Assembly: GCA_964486935.1 (NCBI GenBank) | Contig: CAZAPG010000001.1 | Coordinates: 62,001 to 126,000 of the forward strand | Direction of reading: 5' to 3' | Length of the DNA stretch: 64,000 nt | Origin: CAZAPG01 sp964486935 | GTDB taxonomy: Bacteria; Chloroflexota; Anaerolineae; 4572-78; J111 | Shown: positions 42,853 through 51,578 of the stretch, in pieces | How positions within the stretch are numbered: the first letter of the stretch is position 1 | How the letters are laid out: every line of letters starts with the position of its first letter | Notes under the pieces: model-generated | What the model was told of the DNA's origin: nothing | Database searches by the model: none | Seen by the model: the letters and a program-made list of their open reading frames with translations, nothing else | Position numbers and translations under genes: made by a program

Positions 42853-42911
42853 AAGTTTGGAGCCTTCAGGCTAAACGTTCCCCCCAAACGATATCCAAAG
42901 GCTCCAAACTT
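42853..42911. repeat. Inverted repeat downstream of the calcium-binding protein
   Basis: Perfect arms AAGTTTGGAGCCTT (42853-42866) and AAGGCTCCAAACTT (42898-42911), both extended by CAACC/GGTTG sequence, with a 31-nt loop. There is no T-run. The size and symmetry suit a dispersed palindromic element or a weak terminator. Confidence 0.7.
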
Positions 42912-42952
42912 GGTTGCATTTTGGTAATGGCAAAAGCCAGAGGAGGCTCACA

Positions 42953-43942
42953 ATGCAAACGATTTATTTTGATAATGCAGCCGGTAGTCCCGGCCAATCA
43001 AAAGAAGATTCGAACCAGCCTGCTAAACAAACCAACCTGCCCCCTCAACCAAAACTATCGCTCGCCACAAACGATCTTAACGAAGAGGCCGTTTCCGCCT
43101 CCCGAGACACAAAACCCAAAGCCGATATTCCCAAATCTGTTCGCGCTCGCCTGAATGGCGCGGCTCAAACTCGCCTTTTTCAAACTCCCTCAAATCGGCG
43201 TTTTGTATTCAGGCCGTCAACAACTTGCTGGCTCACTGTTGCCAGAAGTGGACGACACATCTCGTTACCAGATACAGGCGAGTTGATATTGGGACGTTTT
43301 GACCCCCACATCATCAGCCCCCTGGATGTCGATTTAACCTTTGAAGACCGGGAAGCTCAAACCGTATCCCGGCGACATGCCCGCATTGTTGGCACAAAGG
43401 GCTACCACACCATTGAAGATATGGGCAGTAGTAACGGCCTGTTTATTAATGGCATACGGGTTAAGGCCGGCCAATCTCAGCCCTTACAGCCGGGAGACCA
43501 CATTACCATAGGCGAGCTTGAAATATTTTATGAACCGATGCCCGAAGAATTTTTAAACATTACCACCCCGGTAAATAATTTTCTGATGATGGCTCACAAC
43601 GGCCAAAAATTTGCCATCGAGCCGCCCAACAGTACCGTCATTGGGCGCTCCGACCCCTGGTCTAACCTTATGCCCAATATAGATTTGAGCGAAGACGACG
43701 ATATCGCTGCCTACGTTTCGCGGTGTCATGCCAGCATAACCTGGAGCGGTAATAAACCTTACCTCAGAGACTTGGACAGTAGCTTTGGAACCCGCCTCAA
43801 TGGCGAGCTATTAATGCCCAACCGAACTGTGGCGCTCAAAGCCGGCGATCATATTTCGTTGGGAGGATGCGTGCTGGTTTACTGCGTGGAAGAAATTCAT
43901 CAGAACGCCCTTACCCCTGCCGGGGCAAAAAGTAACAGCTAA
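42953..43942 (+). CDS. Protein with two FHA domains
   Basis: 329 residues from the ATG at 42953, preceded by GAGGAGG; an earlier in-frame ATG has no such site. FHA-1 (about 108-195) shows LILGRFD, SRRHARI and SSNGLFINGIRV. FHA-2 (about 220-310) shows VIGRSDP, SRCHASI and SSFGTRLNG, with Gly for Asn at the end. The N-terminal 100 residues are polar and probably disordered. It would bind phosphothreonine partners. Confidence 0.88.
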   Translation: MQTIYFDNAAGSPGQSKEDSNQPAKQTNLPPQPKLSLATNDLNEEAVSASRDTKPKADIPKSVRARLNGAAQTRLFQTPSNRRFVFRPSTTCWLTVARSGRHISLPDTGELILGRFDPHIISPLDVDLTFEDREAQTVSRRHARIVGTKGYHTIEDMGSSNGLFINGIRVKAGQSQPLQPGDHITIGELEIFYEPMPEEFLNITTPVNNFLMMAHNGQKFAIEPPNSTVIGRSDPWSNLMPNIDLSEDDDIAAYVSRCHASITWSGNKPYLRDLDSSFGTRLNGELLMPNRTVALKAGDHISLGGCVLVYCVEEIHQNALTPAGAKSNS

Positions 43943-43962
43943 CCAGAAACCTGCGAATAACG

Positions 43963-45498
43963 ATGACCGACCGTGCCAACCCAATCCAGATTACCCAAAA
44001 ACCCTCAATCCTGCTGGTCTCTCTGTTCTCTATTCTGCTACTGGTCAACTGTAGTTCATTTTTAGCCGTGGGCAATAAGGCCGACACCCAACCCGCCGAA
44101 GATGGGTCAAACGCTACCCAACCGCCAGACCAATCCGGCGACCAGCCGCAGCAGCTAACCGCCCTAGCCACCTCAGACCCGGCGTTGAGCGGAACATCCG
44201 ACCGGCTTTCTCTGAATAGCACTGATAATGAGCCAACCCCGGCCCAGGCCCAACCAGCCAGCCTGGGCGATAGCCTGAGCCAACCTCCGGCCAAACCCAC
44301 CCCCACTATCGGCGAAATTACCTTTGCCCTGGATTTTGCCGCCGATAATACCCCCCTTAACCCCGGCCTTTTTTTTACCCACGGCATTACCCAGGTCCAC
44401 GCCATTTTTAGTTACAATGGACTATCAGCCGGCGACACCTGGGAGCGGGTTTGGTACTTAAACGACAAAGAAATTGCCAGAATCACCGATAGCTGGAGCG
44501 CGCCGGAAGCCGGCGTGTTTGATTATTTTATCGACAACAGCGGCAATCCGCTGCCGGCCGGGGATTGGGTACTGGAAATTTACGTAAACAATCAATTGCA
44601 GGCGTTGGGCGTATTTGTCATAGAAAACCCCCAAGATGAACCCGGCGTTTATCAACTGGCCTACACCAAATGCGATGGCAATCATCACAACATTTATGTG
44701 GCCAATACCGGCGGCCAGAACGAGCGCCTGATTGTTACCAGAGGTGCCGGTCCTTCGTGGACACCCGGCGGCGACGCAATTTTCTTTTTTGGCGAAGAAG
44801 GGGTTGACCGCCAGCAGCGCGACGGCCTTGAATATGTGTTCGATGGCGTTAGCAATGGGATTGTGGCTTTAAGCGCCGCGCCCCTGCCAACCACTATCAA
44901 CCAGCTAAACCTGTATCAGCAGACAGCCTGGAAGCAGGCTACGGCGCGCTGGGCCAGCGTGTCGCCCGATGGCGCTATGGTGGCCTTTGATGCCCGGCCC
45001 GGCGGCGATTACCGCATTTACTTTTTGGGCACCGCCGAAAATCAGCAATTTCGCATCGAGATTCCCGGCGAACAGGCCGACTGGTCGCCCGACAGCCAGC
45101 GCCTTGTTTACCGCTCCGGGCGCGATGGCAAAACCGGCCTGTGGATTTCTCCACGAGACGACGGCCGCCCTATGCAGATTACCGGCGGCGGCAGCGATTC
45201 CTTTCCGGCCTGGTCGCCCGACGGCCAAACCATTGCCTTTAGCCGCGATGAAGGCGGCAACGTAGATATTTACGCGGTCAATGTAGATGGCAGCAACCTG
45301 CGCCGGCTCACCACTACCCCCGGCCACGACACCCTGCCTACCTTTGCTCCCAACGGCGATATCATCTTTCGCAGCGCCCGCAGCGGTTCTTGGGGCATCT
45401 GGAAAATGAAGGGCGACGGCTCGGAGCAGGTAGAGATTATCTCTAACGCCTGTGTGGGTAATGATTGGGCCTTTAGCAAAATGGATGTGTGGCCGTAG
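43963..45498 (+). CDS. Exported TolB-like beta-propeller protein
   Basis: 511 residues. A hydrophobic segment at about 15-30 ends in LVNC, a near-lipobox, so membrane anchoring is likely though the residue before Cys is unusual. A Pro/Ser-rich linker follows, then an immunoglobulin-like region (about 110-220). The C-terminal half contains WD40-like PD40 repeats: SPDGAMVAFDAR, SPDSQRLVYRSGRDG, SPDGQTIAFSRDE. It starts 20 bp after the FHA gene and may be in the same operon. Role unknown. Confidence 0.8.
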   Translation: MTDRANPIQITQKPSILLVSLFSILLLVNCSSFLAVGNKADTQPAEDGSNATQPPDQSGDQPQQLTALATSDPALSGTSDRLSLNSTDNEPTPAQAQPASLGDSLSQPPAKPTPTIGEITFALDFAADNTPLNPGLFFTHGITQVHAIFSYNGLSAGDTWERVWYLNDKEIARITDSWSAPEAGVFDYFIDNSGNPLPAGDWVLEIYVNNQLQALGVFVIENPQDEPGVYQLAYTKCDGNHHNIYVANTGGQNERLIVTRGAGPSWTPGGDAIFFFGEEGVDRQQRDGLEYVFDGVSNGIVALSAAPLPTTINQLNLYQQTAWKQATARWASVSPDGAMVAFDARPGGDYRIYFLGTAENQQFRIEIPGEQADWSPDSQRLVYRSGRDGKTGLWISPRDDGRPMQITGGGSDSFPAWSPDGQTIAFSRDEGGNVDIYAVNVDGSNLRRLTTTPGHDTLPTFAPNGDIIFRSARSGSWGIWKMKGDGSEQVEIISNACVGNDWAFSKMDVWP

Positions 45499-45514
45499 TC
45501 TGAAGGTTTCAACC

Positions 45515-45602
45515 AGTCTCTATCGGTAAAGCGTAGAAAGGCAGCCTGTTGCTCACCCCGGATTGGGATACCGGGGCGACGATGACTTTATGGATAGACA
45601 GT
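45515..45602 (+). ncRNA. Possible structured leader upstream of a small membrane protein
   Basis: A closing stem can form between GTCTCTATC and GGATAGAC with one bulge. An inner hairpin CCCCGG/CCGGGG lies between. It is followed by the ribosome binding site of a 51-residue gene. It matches no riboswitch consensus I can recall, so the call is tentative. Confidence 0.3.
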
Positions 45603-45620
45603 TAAACAAGAGGAGGGATG

Positions 45621-45776
45621 ATGTTGGAATTCCTGATCAAGTTTCTGGTGTTATGGTTTAGTATAAGCATTGTTACTCTGGCAACAGCCTGGTACGGTTA
45701 TGTTGTTATTAGACCACGCTGGCCAGATTGGTGGCGGCAGATAGTAGCTGATAACACAACCTTGCCGGACCAATAA
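45621..45776 (+). CDS. Small membrane protein, 51 residues
   Basis: Preceded by AGGAGG at a spacing of 4 nt; the ATG 3 bp earlier is too close. One membrane helix (FLVLWFSISIVTLATAWYGY) is followed by a short Trp/Arg-rich cytoplasmic tail (PRWPDWWRQ). Size and layout resemble small accessory subunits of membrane complexes, but no family is recognised. It sits between two convergent regions. Confidence 0.65.
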   Translation: MLEFLIKFLVLWFSISIVTLATAWYGYVVIRPRWPDWWRQIVADNTTLPDQ

Positions 45777-45787
45777 AATCCGGCTGA

Positions 45788-46582
45788 TCAGGTGATTGTC
45801 TGCTCTGGCGCGGCTGGCAGCACAAGCTGGTGCGCCCTTGTAAAAAACTGGCGGTAGGTTAAAAAAGCGGCTGTTAACCCGCTGAAGGCTGCCGCGCCCA
45901 CCAGCATATACATTACGATAATCTGTAACTGCACCGCCTCTAGCGGCGAAGCGCCAGCCAGAATCATGCCGGTCATGGCCCCCGGCAGCGAAATTAACCC
46001 CACGGTTTTAGTGTTATCCACAATGGGCGTCATGCCTGTGGCCAGCGCCCGGCGCAGTTGAAGGGCGGCGGCCTGCCGCTGCGTGGCTCCCAGGGCCAGG
46101 GCGGCCTCTATCTGCGCTTTTTGCAGTTTTAAATCATCCCGCAGGCGGGCCATCACCAGCCCGGTTACAGTCATCGCATTGCCCACAATCATCCCCGCAA
46201 TGGGAATCATAAAGCGCGGTTCAAAGGGAAACACGCTCAAAATAACCAGCAAGCCCAGCGTCAGCGCCGCGCCCGCACTCACCGATGCCGCCGCAACCGG
46301 AACACTATATGGAATATTTTTGCCGCGCTGGCCGGCAGTATAGCCGGCCACACCAACCATAATAAAAACCACCAGCACAATCCAATACCGGCTTTGCCGG
46401 CTAAAAATAAATTCCAGAGCGTAGCCAATTGCAATCAATTGCACAAAAGCGCGCGCAATTGCCACCAGCATATCCTGCTCAAGCGCCACCCGCTGCCAGC
46501 GAGAAACACCAACTGCCAGCCCCACCAGCACCAGCGCGCCCAAAATTCGGGGCAACCAGGTTAAAGCGTCAAACATTTTCAA
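45788..46582 (-). CDS. fetB: FetB/YbbM-type ABC exporter permease (UPF0014)
   Basis: 264 residues with seven hydrophobic segments. Family motifs are ARAFVQLIAIGYALEFIF, IAGMIVGNAMTVTGL and KTVGLISLPGAMTGMILAG. In E. coli the FetAB pair exports iron and improves peroxide resistance. It overlaps the ATPase gene by 14 bp. Iron as substrate is assumed from the family. Confidence 0.88.
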   Translation of the reverse strand: MKMFDALTWLPRILGALVLVGLAVGVSRWQRVALEQDMLVAIARAFVQLIAIGYALEFIFSRQSRYWIVLVVFIMVGVAGYTAGQRGKNIPYSVPVAAASVSAGAALTLGLLVILSVFPFEPRFMIPIAGMIVGNAMTVTGLVMARLRDDLKLQKAQIEAALALGATQRQAAALQLRRALATGMTPIVDNTKTVGLISLPGAMTGMILAGASPLEAVQLQIIVMYMLVGAAAFSGLTAAFLTYRQFFTRAHQLVLPAAPEQTIT

Positions 46583-47321
46583 CCTCCTGCAGCTCTGCGT
46601 TTAGCCGGCCTTTGGCAAATTCTTCGGTCAGGTGATGATGAACGCCCGACAGCAGATGCGCCGGGGTGCCGCTTTCTACAATGCTGCCTTTGACCAGTAA
46701 AACCAGGTGGTCGGCGGTGCGCTCAACCTGCTCAATGGCGTGCGAAACCCACACAACCGTTAGCCCCAACGTATCCCGCAAATGTAAAATGGTTTCTTCG
46801 ACCCGCCGGGTAGCCGCCGGGTCAAGGGCGCTGGTGGGTTCGTCCAGCAGCAGCACTTCTGGCTGGTTGGCCAGGGCGCGGGCCAGGGCCACCCGCTGCG
46901 CCTGCCCGCCCGAAAGTTCGGTGGCCGGCTTTGAGGCCAGCGCCGGCTCCAGGCCGGCCATTTTCAACAGGTCGGCAATTTGCGCCGATGACAGCCGCTC
47001 GCCGCGCAGGCCGGGGCCATAGGCTACATTGCTGGCCACTGTGCCTTCAAACAGGGCTGCGCTTTGAAACAGCATGCCGACGCGCCGCCGCAGGGCCAGC
47101 ACATCGAGGGTGGTAACATCAACGTCCTCTAAAAAAATTGTGCCGGATGGCGGCTCCCATAACCGGTTCAGGCAGCGCAACAGGCTCGATTTGCCGCTGC
47201 CGCTTGGCCCGATTAAACTGGTAATTTGTCCGGCCGGAATCTCTAGCGACACGTTGGTGAGGATGGCCGGGTTATTGTTGAGCCTTAGATTTAGATTTTT
47301 GACGCTTATTTTTATTATCAC
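46569..47321 (-). CDS. fetA: FetA-type ABC exporter ATP-binding protein
   Basis: 250 residues with Walker A GPSGSGKSS, Q-loop MLFQSAA, signature LSGGQAQR, Walker B VLLLDEPTSALD and switch VVWVSHA. It overlaps fetB by 14 bp on the same strand and forms its motor. Confidence 0.88.
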   Translation of the reverse strand: MIIKISVKNLNLRLNNNPAILTNVSLEIPAGQITSLIGPSGSGKSSLLRCLNRLWEPPSGTIFLEDVDVTTLDVLALRRRVGMLFQSAALFEGTVASNVAYGPGLRGERLSSAQIADLLKMAGLEPALASKPATELSGGQAQRVALARALANQPEVLLLDEPTSALDPAATRRVEETILHLRDTLGLTVVWVSHAIEQVERTADHLVLLVKGSIVESGTPAHLLSGVHHHLTEEFAKGRLNAELQEVENV

Positions 47322-47392
47322 GGTTTAGCGCGTCCTTTTGGCTGAAAATAGGCCAATTTTATAGTATCCCTTTTCTGATATTTGGCGCTAAC

Positions 47393-47420
47393 AAAAAAGC
47401 CCGACATCCGGGTGTCGAGC
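47393..47420 (-). terminator. Rho-independent terminator after the PP2C pair
   Basis: Arms GCCCGACA (47399-47406) and TGTCGAGC (47413-47420) with one wobble. On the minus strand TTTTTT follows directly. Confidence 0.8.
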
Positions 47421-47447
47421 TTGTGTTGCGGCGGGATGGCTAAATTT

Positions 47448-48188
47448 TTAATCCAGTTTGATGGCCACCACCGAAATATTGTCTTTACCCCCGGCTTCGT
47501 TGGCGGCGGCTACCAGCGCCTCTACCACCTGTTCCGGGCGGCTCAGGGATTTCTGGATTTCGGCCAGGGTTTGTTCATCGTTGAGCATATTCCACAGCCC
47601 GTCGCTGCATAGCAGCAGCAAATCTTGGGGCAGTAAAATTACCTCTCTAAAAGATGGTTTGAGTTCTGGCTTGTGGCCAATAGCCTTGGTTAACACATGC
47701 GACATGGGGCTTTCGCCTTCGGCGCTTCCTTTCATGCCACGGGAGGCCAGCAGCGCGTCCCAACTATCGTCCTCGGTCAGGCGGATAATGCGCCCATCAC
47801 GGATTAAGTAAGCCCGCGAGTCGCCCACATGGCTAATGTAGGCCACTGTTGATTGAATCAAGGCAACGACAATGGTGCATCCCATCCGCCGTTTTTGGTC
47901 GCTGGCCTGGCCGGCCTCAAAGACAATTTTGTTGGCCGTTTCAATAGCGCCGGTGATAATGTCTCTCAGGGTTTCGGTAGATGTGGGGGTAGCTTGCTGT
48001 TGAAGCTGTTCATCAATCAAGTTGGCTACGGATGTGGCGGCCATCTCGCTGGCTACATCGCCCGCTTCCTGGCCCCCCATCCCGTCGGCTACAATGTAGA
48101 GGCCAACCTCGTCGTTTACCCAAACATAGTCTTCGTTTTGTCTGCGTCTTAGCCCAACATCACTTTTGTACGCAGATACGGTTGCCAT
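47448..48188 (-). CDS. PP2C-family Ser/Thr protein phosphatase (1)
   Basis: 246 residues, normal for bacterial PP2C. Metal-binding motifs are VADGMGGQEAGDVAS, HVGDSRAYL, LLLLCSDGLW and GGKDNISVV. It removes phosphate from Ser/Thr residues, opposing Hanks-type kinases. It lies 20 bp after its paralogue at 48209-48943, with which it shares the same layout. No kinase gene is in the window. Confidence 0.92.
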   Translation of the reverse strand: MATVSAYKSDVGLRRRQNEDYVWVNDEVGLYIVADGMGGQEAGDVASEMAATSVANLIDEQLQQQATPTSTETLRDIITGAIETANKIVFEAGQASDQKRRMGCTIVVALIQSTVAYISHVGDSRAYLIRDGRIIRLTEDDSWDALLASRGMKGSAEGESPMSHVLTKAIGHKPELKPSFREVILLPQDLLLLCSDGLWNMLNDEQTLAEIQKSLSRPEQVVEALVAAANEAGGKDNISVVAIKLD

Positions 48189-48208
48189 GAGCTGCTCCAG
48201 ATGAAAAT

Positions 48209-48943
48209 TTAAACCAGTTTGAGGGCGATGATAGAGATGTTGTCATCGCCGCCGGAGGCATTGGCCGCATCTACCAGATTTTGAACAGCCTGCTCTAAAT
48301 TGTTTCCGGCCTTGTTCAATTCTTTAATCACCTGTTCATCTTCAACCAGGCCCCACAACCCATCGGAACACAACAGCAGATGGTCGCCGGGTTTTAGTTT
48401 TATTTCCATAAATGATGGGTCAACAGCGGACTCCTGGCCGATAGATTTGGTCAGGATGTGGTCAATTTTTTTGCGAGAATTATCTTTGGTTGGTTTCAAC
48501 CCGCTAAAGGTGGCCCAGGAGTCGTCTTCGGTAAGCTGGGTAATGGTTGAGCCTTGTAGCAAATAGGCTCTTGAATCTCCGGCATGGCTGATGTAAACGG
48601 TTGATTTTTGAAAAAGAGCCATCACAATAGTAGTGCCCATTTTACGGGTATGTCCGGCCCGATGCGCCGCCTTGTAAACGGCCTGGTTGGCGGCTTCTAT
48701 GGCAGTTACCACCACCTCTTTTATTTTAGTTTTGGACAGGGTTTTTCCCTTGAGCTGATTAACAACCATTGGCCCAATGGTATTTGCCGCCAGACGGCTG
48801 GCAACATCGCCGGCTTCGTGACCACCCAACCCATCGGCTAAAATGTAAAGCCCGGCTTGCTCGTCAACCCAGATAAAATCCTCGTTATGTTGTTTGTCGG
48901 GGTTAAGCCCGGGATCAGATCGGTGGGCGGATATGATGGGCAT
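48209..48943 (-). CDS. PP2C-family Ser/Thr protein phosphatase (2)
   Basis: 244 residues with LADGLGGHEAGDVAS, HAGDSRAYL, LLLCSDGLWGLVED and GGDDNISII. It is a tandem paralogue of the phosphatase at 47448-48188, starting with the same ISAHRSD-type N-terminus. The two are probably co-transcribed. Confidence 0.92.
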   Translation of the reverse strand: MPIISAHRSDPGLNPDKQHNEDFIWVDEQAGLYILADGLGGHEAGDVASRLAANTIGPMVVNQLKGKTLSKTKIKEVVVTAIEAANQAVYKAAHRAGHTRKMGTTIVMALFQKSTVYISHAGDSRAYLLQGSTITQLTEDDSWATFSGLKPTKDNSRKKIDHILTKSIGQESAVDPSFMEIKLKPGDHLLLCSDGLWGLVEDEQVIKELNKAGNNLEQAVQNLVDAANASGGDDNISIIALKLV

Positions 48944-49135
48944 ATCCTCTAACTCCTTATCAGATAACTGCCATGCCCTGGGGAACCGGCTTTCAACTAA
49001 CTTGCAACAAGTATATCATTTGTGTCAACATCTTGCAATGGTACTTAAATTGAAATAGAAAACGAAGCCCTGAAAGTGGATTTGAGTTGCTTTTGGTGAT
49101 AGGATATTTGCCGGTATAATTGATGGGGTGTTGAC

Positions 49136-49546
49136 ATGTCGGCCACAGCAAAAAAATTTGTAGCAGCTTCAATAATCTATTTATTACTTGGGTTGACCGC
49201 TCAAGCCGCCGCCGCTTTTGATGTTTGGCTTGGCTTTAATCCGTTGGCCTACACCACCGTAACCGCCGTTACCCAACTGTTGTTGCTGGGCTGGCTAACC
49301 CAAATTGCGCTGGCGCTTGTTTACGGGCGCTGGTTGACCCCCTCTGCCGATGATGGCGCCGGCCGGTGGGTGTTTATTCTGTTTAACTTTGGGCTGCCCC
49401 TGGTAATCATCGGCCAGCCGGGGGTGTCGATATTTACCGGCCCGTGGATTGGCGCAGCGGCGGCCCTGGGCGCGCTGTTGCAGTTGGCTGCTGGCGTTGT
49501 TTTGGGCCGCCAGATTTGGAGTTTGCTCAAAAAGGGATCAAAGTAA
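49136..49546 (+). CDS. Four-helix membrane protein (heme-copper-oxidase subunit I-like fragment)
   Basis: 136 residues with four hydrophobic segments. The stretch TAVTQLLLLGWLTQIALALVYG resembles the helix region of small cbb3/NnrS-like membrane proteins, but no histidine ligands are present, so haem binding is unlikely. A TATAAT box lies at 49115-49120. The next gene begins 3 bp after its stop. Function unknown. Confidence 0.65.
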   Translation: MSATAKKFVAASIIYLLLGLTAQAAAAFDVWLGFNPLAYTTVTAVTQLLLLGWLTQIALALVYGRWLTPSADDGAGRWVFILFNFGLPLVIIGQPGVSIFTGPWIGAAAALGALLQLAAGVVLGRQIWSLLKKGSK

Positions 49547-49549
49547 TCA

Positions 49550-50659
49550 ATGCCAATACTGCCCGTAATTCGCTGGCTAATACTTGGTTGTTTACTGTTG
49601 TTCATCGGGGTGTTTGTCCGCGCCGCTGTGCCGCCCCAACCCATCGAACTGGGGCCGCAGCAAACGGTCATCACCCTTAACCCCAAAATGGGCGTTCACA
49701 CCCGCCTGACCGATGAGGTGGAACCCTGGAAAATAAAACGCACCCTGGAAATGGTGCGAGAGATGGGCGCGCCCTGGATTGTGGAATACTTTCCCTGGGC
49801 CTACCACGAACCGTTCCCCGGCTTTTTCAACTGGGAGCACAGCGACCTGGTGATTGACCACGCCAACCGCCAGGGATTGGCCGTAATTGCCCGGCTGGGT
49901 TTTGTGCCAGAGTGGGCCAGGCCCAACCAGTCGGCTTCATCATTTTTGCCGCCGGAACGCGTATCCGATTTTGGCGATTATGTGGAGGCGTTTGTGGCCC
50001 GTTACGGCGACCGCGTAGCCGCCATCATTATCTGGAACGAGCCAAATCTGGCCCTGGAGTGGGGCTTTCAGCCCATCGACCCTGAAGGTTACACCCGACT
50101 GCTGGGCTTGGCCTATGGCCGGGCCAAAATGGGCAACCCCAACGTGGTGGTTCTGGGCGGCGCGCTGGCCCCTACCCTGGCTCCCCCCGGCAGCGAGCAG
50201 GCCATGAACGACCTGATTTATTTGCAGCGTATGCTCGCTGCCGGCGCAGGCAACGTCATGGACGGCCTGTCGGTTCATGCCTATGGCTGGAGCTTTCCGG
50301 CAGATGACCCGCCCCACCCGGAGATTATCAATTTTCGGCGTACCGAACTGGCGCGCCAACTGCTGGTGGAATATGGCTACGGCGATATGCCTGTCTACAT
50401 CACCGAAGGCGGCTGGAACGACCACCCGCGCTGGACTCGCGCCGTAAAACCGGCCCAGCGCATTGAATACACCATCCGCGCCTACGAGCTGGCGCAAGAG
50501 TGGCCCTGGGCTAAAGCCGGGGCGCTGTGGGCCTTTCGCTACCCCTGGCCGGCCCGCACCTACCTGGATTACTTTACCTTTGTAACCCCCGAATTTGAGC
50601 CAAAACCCATCTACCTGGAACTACAGCGTTACAGCCGGGGAGAAACAGCGACGCGGTGA
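49550..50659 (+). CDS. Membrane-anchored GH-A-clan glycoside-hydrolase-like protein
   Basis: 369 residues. The N-terminal helix (about 8-25) is a signal anchor. The TIM barrel carries the acid/base motif WNEPNLALEW and the nucleophile motif YITEGGWND, the two-glutamate arrangement of clan GH-A (GH5/GH39-like). It probably acts on a plant or extracellular polysaccharide. It lies 3 bp after the four-helix protein and 15 bp before an amino-acid-type binding protein. The exact family and substrate cannot be set. Confidence 0.8.
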   Translation: MPILPVIRWLILGCLLLFIGVFVRAAVPPQPIELGPQQTVITLNPKMGVHTRLTDEVEPWKIKRTLEMVREMGAPWIVEYFPWAYHEPFPGFFNWEHSDLVIDHANRQGLAVIARLGFVPEWARPNQSASSFLPPERVSDFGDYVEAFVARYGDRVAAIIIWNEPNLALEWGFQPIDPEGYTRLLGLAYGRAKMGNPNVVVLGGALAPTLAPPGSEQAMNDLIYLQRMLAAGAGNVMDGLSVHAYGWSFPADDPPHPEIINFRRTELARQLLVEYGYGDMPVYITEGGWNDHPRWTRAVKPAQRIEYTIRAYELAQEWPWAKAGALWAFRYPWPARTYLDYFTFVTPEFEPKPIYLELQRYSRGETATR

Positions 50660-50674
50660 TGGGTTTTAGGAATT

Positions 50675-51505
50675 ATGATTGATTTAATACGCACTACGCA
50701 CTACGCACTGCGCAACCCGCAACCCGCAACCCGCCTTATCGCCTTAATTACCATTGGACTGGTTTTATCGGGGGCTGTCGGTTTTTGGGCGCTTACTCCT
50801 GCCGACGACGGCACGCTGACCGAAATTAAACAGCGCGGCACGCTGCGGGTGGGGCTGGATGCCAGCTTTCCGCCCTTTGAGAGTCTCGATGCCGACGGCC
50901 AGATTATCGGCCTGGATGTGGATATTGCCCAGGCCATTGCCGCCGATTTGGGCGTCGAGCCGGAGCTGGTCAACATTGGCTTTGATGGCCTGTACGATGC
51001 CCTGCTGGCCCGCCGGGTTGATATTGTCATCTCCGGCCTGCCCCACGACCCGCGCTGGACTGAAGATGTGGCTTACACCCGCAACTATTTCAACGCCGGG
51101 CAGGTTTTAATTACGCTGGCTAACAAACCGCAGATTACCGGCCCGCAAGATTTGGCCGGACAGACCGTGGCCGTTGAGTGGGGCAGCCAGGCCGATATGG
51201 AGGGTCGAAAATTAGAGAAAGAGCTGCAAAACCTGACTCTGCTGCGCTATTCAACAGCCACCGAAGCCATTGACGCCCTCTTTACCGGCCAGGCCGGTGC
51301 GGCCATTGTCGATGCCGTCAGCGGCGTTAGCGCCTTTCCGCGTGGGCTGCGCGTCGTTGCCTACCTCACCGACGAATGGTACGCCGCCGCCGTTCATATT
51401 GAAAGCCGGGAACTGCTGGAAGCTGTAAACCAAAGCCTGACTCATTTGGAAGAAAGTGGCCGGATGGCTAACATGCAGGCGCGCTGGCTGCACGGCAGTA
51501 ATTAG
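50675..51505 (+). CDS. PAAT-type ABC substrate-binding protein (amino-acid-like)
   Basis: 276 residues. The N-terminus is RTTHYALRNPQPATR followed by a membrane helix (LIALITIGLVLSGAVGFWAL) without a lipobox. The binding domain starts RGTLRVGLDASFPPFESLD and shows LDVDIAQAIAADLG and DVVISGLP-like regions. The first 20 codons are encoded by seven tandem 7-bp repeats, so the N-terminus is partly repeat-derived. No permease or ATPase gene is adjacent. Amino acid binding is inferred. Confidence 0.85.
   Translation: MIDLIRTTHYALRNPQPATRLIALITIGLVLSGAVGFWALTPADDGTLTEIKQRGTLRVGLDASFPPFESLDADGQIIGLDVDIAQAIAADLGVEPELVNIGFDGLYDALLARRVDIVISGLPHDPRWTEDVAYTRNYFNAGQVLITLANKPQITGPQDLAGQTVAVEWGSQADMEGRKLEKELQNLTLLRYSTATEAIDALFTGQAGAAIVDAVSGVSAFPRGLRVVAYLTDEWYAAAVHIESRELLEAVNQSLTHLEESGRMANMQARWLHGSN
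50688..50736. repeat. Seven tandem heptamers at a protein N-terminus
   Basis: TACGCAC three times, then TGCGCAA, CCCGCAA, CCCGCAA and CCCGCCT, 49 bases in all. They code for residues about 5-21 of the binding protein. Confidence 0.85.
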
Positions 51506-51506
51506 C

Positions 51507-51560
51507 AATTGGTAAGTGGTAATTGGCTGGTCAATTACCATTTACTAATAACCAATTACC
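51507..51560. repeat. Heptamer hairpin upstream of the sulfurtransferase gene
   Basis: Stem of about 18 bp between 51508-51525 (GGTAAGTGGTAATTG part) and 51532-51549, with two wobble positions and a 6-nt loop. The units are TTGGTAA-type. Confidence 0.75.
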
Positions 51561-51578
51561 CGCCAAGGAGGTGCATCA

